NCBI GenBank assembly: GCA_945866245.1
Contig: CAMBGW010000144.1
Span: 1 to 8,074 of the forward strand
DNA length: 8,074 bases
From: Verrucomicrobia subdivision 6 bacterium
GTDB lineage: Bacteria > Verrucomicrobiota > Verrucomicrobiia > Methylacidiphilales > Verrucolacustridaceae
Direction: 5' to 3'
This document shows positions 3,872-8,074 of the stretch, piece after piece. The position numbers and the translations under genes were made by a program. Position 1 is the first letter of the stretch; every line of letters starts with the position of its first letter. The notes under the pieces are model-generated. The model was not told where the DNA came from. It saw nothing but the letters and a program-made list of their open reading frames with translations, and made no database searches.

Positions 3872-6754
3872 ATGAACAATTTCTTTAAGCTCGCTTTTAA
3901 AGCACAGTCCTCGCCTAGCTTCGCCCTCATCAGTGTGCTGGCCCTTGTTTCCCTATCCGCCCTCACCGCCACCGCCTTCCTCGCCTCCGCCCGGCTGGAA
4001 CGCCAAGCCACCATGCCCCTCACCCAAACCACCACGCTCGACATGGCTCTTAATGCCGGAGCCGCCACCGCGGCTCAACTGCTAGATTATGCTCCAGACC
4101 AACAGTTCAATCACGTGACAACTTATTGGCGGGGCACAAACACGACCGACTGGACCAACGAGCTCGGTTACCTCCTTGACGGTGCAGTCCCAAAAGCGAC
4201 TACGGACGGTACGTACGAAGTGAAATACAGATCCTGCTTTAGTTCTCAACAATTTACCAACCTCGGCTCAGAAATAAATCTAGCTCTTGAAAAAACGATA
4301 ACGTCTCCTGGAAGATTCAACATCTCAATGGGAAGCTATATGGAAACTCAAACCAATTTCGCCACTGGCCAATCCACCAATATTCGCCTACTGGGAAATC
4401 AAACATCCCCCCCCGTGGGCTGGGTTTATATCCGGCAGGACGTTCGGGTAAAACCTGGCCAGACCAACACCACCAACGTTCCCGTCGCCCGCTTCGCTTT
4501 CTATGTGCAAGACCAATCCAGCATGATCGATGCCGAGCGGATGGGCGGAGATACCAACCGCTCCACCGGAACCAATCCCGCCGAAATTTCGCTGACCAAC
4601 CTCACGGGCACGGCCTTAATTGCTCCGGCAAAGGTAGATACCTTTACGGCTGGCACCAATCGCCCTAAGTACCTCACCCCCGGGATGCTCGTTCTAACGG
4701 GTGGAGGCGGACTCAACACCAACGATCTACGCTACGTCACCACTGGACTTCGGCACTGGACCAATGCCACCGAACGAATCCCAAAAGGCCTTGGCTACTC
4801 CAACGGCGGCACTACCGACATAGGCACGAATAAATATTGTCTCACACCGGTTAGTGACCTCACTGTTGCCAATATAAGAAATCACATTACGTCGAACTGT
4901 CCGCCATTCGCCACCACTGGCACGAATGGTCGTGCCGGCGGCATGGACGGCATCGCCTACGTCACTGCCCTAGCAGCCAACATCATCGACTATGTTGATC
5001 CCGATTCCACGCCCACCACCACCAACATCAACGGAGTCAACATCGTCGGCTTCGATAACTACCCCATGCTAACCCATGTGTATGATTCGTTTTTATATAG
5101 CAGCACCGCCGGAAACATCACTCATACCACTTGGATGCAGTTTTGGAATCCATCCACACAAACCACCCCATCCAATACCATCACTGTAAATTTTACTAAC
5201 AACGACATTGTTAAATATCTCACAAATACGCTACCCGCTTTCAGTAATAATTTTGTAACTAATAGACTTTCCTTATCCCCAGTTTACTCGCCCTCAGGAT
5301 TGACAAGCACCAACTTCAACATCCCCGCAATTAGCGCCAACGCTGGCTTCGTCACGAATTTTATTCGTCCCACTATAAACTGCAATAGTTTCCCTAACTT
5401 TCCGACTCCAGGGCCCGCAAATATATATCTCAACACGCAAAAAGATAAAGACGATGCCTTACCCAGAGCGATTGCGATTTCTAATTCATTTAGCTTTACG
5501 ATCGACGGAAAGACCATCTCCCCTGCCATGTTGCTACTCAGGCAAAATAATAATTTGCAAAACAACATCGAGGAATATCCCGCAGGCTTCCTTGCCGGGA
5601 GCCAATATATTGGCCCGACGGATAATAACGGGACCCGTCTTCCGATCCATGACCCACGTATGACCCCCTACTTAGGCCAAGGATCGATTTATTGTTATGC
5701 ACAAACAGCATACAATTCGACGTATTGGAAGGGATATGTGTCTCAACAAAGTGCGAATTTGATATCTTTTGGTGACCCTGCGTACTGGCCCGATGGATCT
5801 AATACAAATCTAACAACTGCACAACACGGCATCAGGTTTCCAAATGCCCCGATAAACCCCCTTGGACTTTTTACCAATGCACAACCCGCACCTTGCAAAA
5901 TATCTAATGCTGGTAGCTACTCCAACATCGTTGAGCTAGGCAATATTTTTGATCCCATCCAATGGGCCCCCCCAAACAACCCAACAACCACTTACCTTTA
6001 TTCGGCCACCAACATTGCCAGCAATTGGAATACCAATAACCTCTTCGGCGGCGGCTCCACTCTTCGCATCGGTCGCCCCGAGCACCCCCGCTTTGCTTGG
6101 ACTAATATGGGAGGCGGGGCACCAATGCCCAATATGCAAATGTCCGCAGCCGCCCTACTCGATCTTTTCTGTGTTAGTACCAACTATAGTGAAGCGGGTA
6201 AAATTAACCTGAACACCGCCCCTGCCCCCGTTCTCCGTGCCCTTGCGGGGGGGATTCTACTTGCGAATGCCGGTAATCACGCTGTTCCTAGCGGGATGGC
6301 AGAGGCCTTTGCTCAAGGCGTTATGCGCTTTCGCGCCCAATACCCATTCTACTCCCCTAGCCAACTTGCCTTTATCAACACCAGCACTGATTGGTCACAA
6401 GGCGCAAACGGTGTAGCAAGGACCTGGCCCTCCAATGCGGTTTTTGGAAATACTAATCCAATACTTCTCTCCGACGGCCCAAGTGCTCAAATGAATTTGG
6501 CCGGTTGGAACGACCAAGCCGCCGAAGAGTGGTTTGCTAAAATCTTCAAACTCTCCACCGTCTATAGTCGAAATTTCCGCGTTTATGTCATCGCTCAAAA
6601 AGCCACCAATCAAGGAGGCACGAACATCGGAGTCGGCCCTGTCGTCCGCAAATACTACAATCTACTCATCGAACAAAACGGCATCTTTGCCCCAGACATG
6701 CCCACTCCTGAGCCGGGCGCCACTCCTATCATCACCTTTCAATCCTACTACTAA
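3872..6754 (+). CDS. Verru_Chthon cassette protein A (large GspK-like pseudopilin)
   Basis: 960 residues. The leader MNNFFKLAFKAQSSPS is followed by FALISVLALVSLSALTATAF, a membrane helix without glutamate at +5, as is typical of GspK. Residues 370-379 read NIIDYVDPDS and residues 778-783 read INLNTA; GspK proteins carry similar 'DW.D.D' and 'NLNTA' motifs, the latter before a helical region (VLRAL, then RFRAQYPFYSPSQL). The protein is about three times the usual GspK length, with a long Asn/Thr-rich middle part of unknown role. GspK caps the pseudopilus tip with GspI and GspJ, so this is probably the tip protein of this system. The ATG at 3872 lies 1 bp after the C stop; starting earlier would overlap C by 125 bp for no gain. 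The -1 residue is serine. No repeat mosaic precedes this gene. Confidence 0.88.
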   Translation: MNNFFKLAFKAQSSPSFALISVLALVSLSALTATAFLASARLERQATMPLTQTTTLDMALNAGAATAAQLLDYAPDQQFNHVTTYWRGTNTTDWTNELGYLLDGAVPKATTDGTYEVKYRSCFSSQQFTNLGSEINLALEKTITSPGRFNISMGSYMETQTNFATGQSTNIRLLGNQTSPPVGWVYIRQDVRVKPGQTNTTNVPVARFAFYVQDQSSMIDAERMGGDTNRSTGTNPAEISLTNLTGTALIAPAKVDTFTAGTNRPKYLTPGMLVLTGGGGLNTNDLRYVTTGLRHWTNATERIPKGLGYSNGGTTDIGTNKYCLTPVSDLTVANIRNHITSNCPPFATTGTNGRAGGMDGIAYVTALAANIIDYVDPDSTPTTTNINGVNIVGFDNYPMLTHVYDSFLYSSTAGNITHTTWMQFWNPSTQTTPSNTITVNFTNNDIVKYLTNTLPAFSNNFVTNRLSLSPVYSPSGLTSTNFNIPAISANAGFVTNFIRPTINCNSFPNFPTPGPANIYLNTQKDKDDALPRAIAISNSFSFTIDGKTISPAMLLLRQNNNLQNNIEEYPAGFLAGSQYIGPTDNNGTRLPIHDPRMTPYLGQGSIYCYAQTAYNSTYWKGYVSQQSANLISFGDPAYWPDGSNTNLTTAQHGIRFPNAPINPLGLFTNAQPAPCKISNAGSYSNIVELGNIFDPIQWAPPNNPTTTYLYSATNIASNWNTNNLFGGGSTLRIGRPEHPRFAWTNMGGGAPMPNMQMSAAALLDLFCVSTNYSEAGKINLNTAPAPVLRALAGGILLANAGNHAVPSGMAEAFAQGVMRFRAQYPFYSPSQLAFINTSTDWSQGANGVARTWPSNAVFGNTNPILLSDGPSAQMNLAGWNDQAAEEWFAKIFKLSTVYSRNFRVYVIAQKATNQGGTNIGVGPVVRKYYNLLIEQNGIFAPDMPTPEPGATPIITFQSYY

Positions 6755-6903
6755 ATCCGTCTTTCTTACGCCATCCAGTCATGGGGCAAAACGGCAGGAT
6801 ACAGACCCCAGGTTTTCTAAAAGGAAATGAGTCGAGCCCTCAAACTATGCTGATTCAACCTTTTCGACTCCAACAAGGGCTATGTCCGACCCTGCTATCG
6901 GCC
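6755..6903. other. Convergent intergenic region without clear terminator
   Basis: 149 bp between the ends of cassette gene A and the Nif3-like gene. The only inverted repeat noticed is GAGTCGA (6829-6835) with TCGACTC (6864-6870), a 7-bp stem with a 28-nt loop and no adjacent T run. It is too weak to call a terminator. Confidence 0.4.
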
Positions 6904-7614
6904 TCATAAAAAAAGCTTCGCCAACGCCCTCACCCCAAACACCTCCGTCTCTCGATGCCCACCTAAAATCAGGTTGATCCCTAGCTCCCTAGCCTTCACC
7001 TCCGTCGGGTAATCCGCCTCACCCGTGATTAGTGTATCCAAACCCGCCTTCACCACTTGATCCAGATCCCCAAATCCCCCCGTCACAATTCCAATCGTCC
7101 GACAAATCACCGGCCCACACCCCAAAGCAACCGCCTTCCTTCCCGTTGCTCGACCCAAGCGATTCACCAAATCCCTCCTTTTCCACCTGTCCCCATCCAC
7201 CTTCCACCCGATAGCCCTTCCCATGGCCACACCGAACGGTTTTCGCTTCGAATCCCCTAAACCCAAAGCCCTGAGCAGTCCGATCGAATTTCCCAACTCC
7301 GGATGCGCGTCCAATGGAAGGTGAGAGGAGTAGATTGCGATGCCCAATTTTTTCGCCTCCCGAATCCGTTCTGCCCGTATCTTTCGGTCCAACGCCGAAT
7401 TTCCCCAAAAGATTCCGTGATGCACGATCAGAAAATCCAGCCTCTCTTTACCCGCCTTTCGAATCGATTCCAGATCTGCATCCACCGCCCACCCAATCTT
7501 TTCAACGATCCTGTTATGCGACACCTGCAGCCCGTTCTTTGCCCCAGGATAGTCCCGGAAACTTTTGGTCTTTAGGATCTGATCACACTCCCGCGCCAAC
7601 TCTTGAGCCCTCAT
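6904..7614 (-). CDS. Nif3/DUF34 family dinuclear metal-binding protein
   Basis: 236 residues, close to the usual size of about 250. The five expected metal ligands are visible: His65 and His66 in VHHGIFWG, Asp102 in SSHLPLDAH, and His220 and Glu224 in GGHRETE. They correspond in order and spacing to the H-H-D-H-E set of the E. coli homologue YbgI. TGEADYPTEVKARELG just before the last pair is also typical. Members bind two metal ions and form toroidal hexamers in the cytoplasm. They are often annotated as 'GTP cyclohydrolase 1 type 2 homologue', but a firm reaction is not established, so none is given here. The start MRAQELAREC has AAGG just upstream on the minus strand. An upstream in-frame extension to 7746 is glycine-rich, C/G-biased sequence and was not used. 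The gene is convergent with the pseudopilin cluster and probably unrelated to it. Confidence 0.93.
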   Translation of the reverse strand: MRAQELARECDQILKTKSFRDYPGAKNGLQVSHNRIVEKIGWAVDADLESIRKAGKERLDFLIVHHGIFWGNSALDRKIRAERIREAKKLGIAIYSSHLPLDAHPELGNSIGLLRALGLGDSKRKPFGVAMGRAIGWKVDGDRWKRRDLVNRLGRATGRKAVALGCGPVICRTIGIVTGGFGDLDQVVKAGLDTLITGEADYPTEVKARELGINLILGGHRETEVFGVRALAKLFL

Positions 7615-7795
7615 CCCCACCTTATATCCCACCCCCCCCACAAAAGAAACTCCCTCTCCATGCCCCCCTTTCCAGCCCATACCACCACCCCAACCCACAA
7701 AAGAAACCCCATCTCCGCCTCCCCCCGCCCGAATCCCATCTGCCACCCTCCACCCCCACTACTCCCACCCAAATCCTTCTCTCCATGATCCCCCA
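7615..7795. other. Extremely C-rich, G-poor intergenic tract
   Basis: By hand count, 7621-7800 contains about 97 C and 9 G on the plus strand. It lies directly upstream of the Nif3-like gene, so the minus strand has many G runs. CCCACAAAAGAAAC occurs twice (7637-7650 and 7694-7707), 57 bp apart. Plus-strand frames here encode only Pro/His/Ser-rich peptides and are not believed to be genes. Confidence 0.8.
7637..7707. repeat. Direct repeat of CCCACAAAAGAAAC, 57 bp apart
   Basis: Identical 14-mers at 7637-7650 and 7694-7707, with similar C-rich continuation (CTCCCTCTCC against CCCATCTCC). The offset of 57 bp is 19 codons, and in the frame upstream of the Nif3-like gene both copies would read GVSFVG. 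This suggests a local duplication inside the C-rich tract. Confidence 0.65.
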
Positions 7796-7823
7796 CTAAT
7801 CTGTTACAATTGTAACAGATTAG
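7796..7823. promoter_or_regulatory. 28-bp perfect palindrome, operator-like, site 1
   Basis: Arms CTAATCTGTTACAA (7796-7809) and TTGTAACAGATTAG (7810-7823) are exact reverse complements with no spacer. The inner 16 bp, TGTTACAATTGTAACA, recurs at 7911-7926. The core TACAATTGTA fits TACANNTGTA, the known box of CopY/BlaI/MecI-type repressors, a regulator family expected in this phylum. The regulator itself is not in the window. Confidence 0.6.
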
Positions 7824-7974
7824 CGTGGTTCAGTTTCACAGCCAACTTCCGCGCAACATCGCGCAAAAAGCGAAATCGATAATCATTAAAGAATTTGGTT
7901 TACCTTATATTGTTACAATTGTAACATATTAGCGTGAATCGGGATTCATTGGCGAAATCGGCTCTTTTAGCGTG
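7820..7974 (+). repeat. Three TTAGCGTG boxes
   Basis: TTAGCGTG occurs at 7820-7827, 7929-7936 and 7967-7974. The first two each follow a palindromic site at the same position. The same 8-mer in the opposite orientation (CACGCTAA) is at 1215-1222 and 2084-2091 inside the prepilin leaders, so the end of the window shares a repeat word with the cassette. Confidence 0.7.
7911..7926. promoter_or_regulatory. 16-bp palindrome, operator-like, site 2
   Basis: TGTTACAATTGTAACA is identical to the centre of site 1; its centre is 109 bp from that of site 1. The flanks differ (no outer arm pairing), which singles out the 16 bp as the conserved unit. ATTAGCGTG follows both sites. Confidence 0.6.
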
Positions 7975-8074
7975 GTGGGCACTGGGAAAGTTTGCCGCTA
8001 AGCCCTATTCCACCAGTAGTAATTTCAATCTTTTCAGTGCGCTGAGTGGACTTGGCTTGGGTGCTTTTCGTGCG
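7934..8074 (+). CDS. Possible start of an unrecognised plus-strand gene (partial)
   Basis: A frame of 47 codons is open to the window end from GTG at 7934, with TTG at 7949 as an alternative. It begins MNRDSLAKSALLAWWALGKF and ends LFSALSGLGLGAFRA, a basic then hydrophobic pattern compatible with a membrane protein. There is no Shine-Dalgarno sequence, the start lies inside a TTAGCGTG box, and a frame of this length can be open by chance. It is listed because the two palindromes just upstream would make sense as operators for a gene here. No family was recognised. Confidence 0.2.
   Translation, partial: MNRDSLAKSALLAWWALGKFAAKPYSTSSNFNLFSALSGLGLGAFRA

Noticed and set aside
6829..6870. Rho-independent terminator between the convergent genes
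   Set aside because: The 7-bp stem has a 28-nt loop and no T run on either side.
6781..6909. Small plus-strand frame of 42 codons from ATG at 6781
   Set aside because: There is no Shine-Dalgarno sequence, no recognisable peptide, and it overlaps the end of the convergent gene.
7615..7746. 44-residue N-terminal extension of the Nif3-like protein
   Set aside because: The extension is glycine-rich because of C-rich DNA, contains the 57-bp duplication, and is absent from the family; AAGG stands just before the ATG at 7614.
7032..7799. Plus-strand frames rich in Pro, Ser and His
   Set aside because: They are antisense to the Nif3-like gene or lie in the C-rich tract; their composition is explained by strand bias.
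7796..7823. dif recombination site (28 bp)
   Set aside because: The length fits, but there is no TTATGTTAAAT-like XerD arm, and a real dif site is not a gapless perfect palindrome.
7825..7932. 35-codon plus-strand frame between the two palindromes
   Set aside because: It starts in one TTAGCGTG box and ends in the next, has no ribosome binding site, and could be open by chance.

Overview
The window looks chromosomal and comes from a bacterium of the phylum Verrucomicrobiota. The main reason is a four-gene run at 1134-6754 whose order, sizes and N-termini match the 'Verru_Chthon cassette' proteins D, B, C and A, families first defined from Verrucomicrobium spinosum and Chthoniobacter flavus. 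No rRNA, tRNA, CRISPR, transposase or phage gene was seen.

Layout. At the left edge a GspG-like pseudopilin runs off the window on the minus strand (1-341). Diverging from it on the plus strand is a second GspG-like pseudopilin (346-1032). A 101-bp AT-rich gap follows, with a good sigma-70-type promoter (TTGACA, 16 bp, TATATA). Then come four tightly coupled genes: D (GspH-like), B (GspI-like), C (GspJ-like) and A (a 960-residue GspK-like protein). Two ATGA overlaps and one 1-bp gap join them. Together the plus-strand genes repeat the G-H-I-J-K order of classical type II secretion operons. They probably supply the major and tip subunits of a short pseudopilus in the inner membrane and periplasm. 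A convergent gene on the minus strand (6904-7614) encodes a Nif3/DUF34 dinuclear-metal protein unrelated to the pilus. From 7615 to 8074 there is no confident gene. That stretch holds an extreme C-rich tract (97 C to 9 G in 7621-7800), two copies of a perfect palindromic site 109 bp apart, and possibly the first 47 codons of a plus-strand gene.

The most unusual feature is the N-terminal part of the second GspG-like gene and of D, B and C. A mosaic of dispersed-repeat modules (palindromic hairpins, a CACGCTAAGTCCGC box, TTAACCCC runs) lies directly before the prepilin cleavage site of all four. It is in the same reading frame each time although the distance to the cleavage site differs. Read literally, these prepilins have 70-88-residue leaders that share a peptide (HAKSAK...RVSASRNRG), whereas the two neighbours without the repeat have ordinary 16-residue leaders. 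In addition, none of the six prepilin-like proteins has the usual glycine at -1; the residues are S, A, A, A, C and S.
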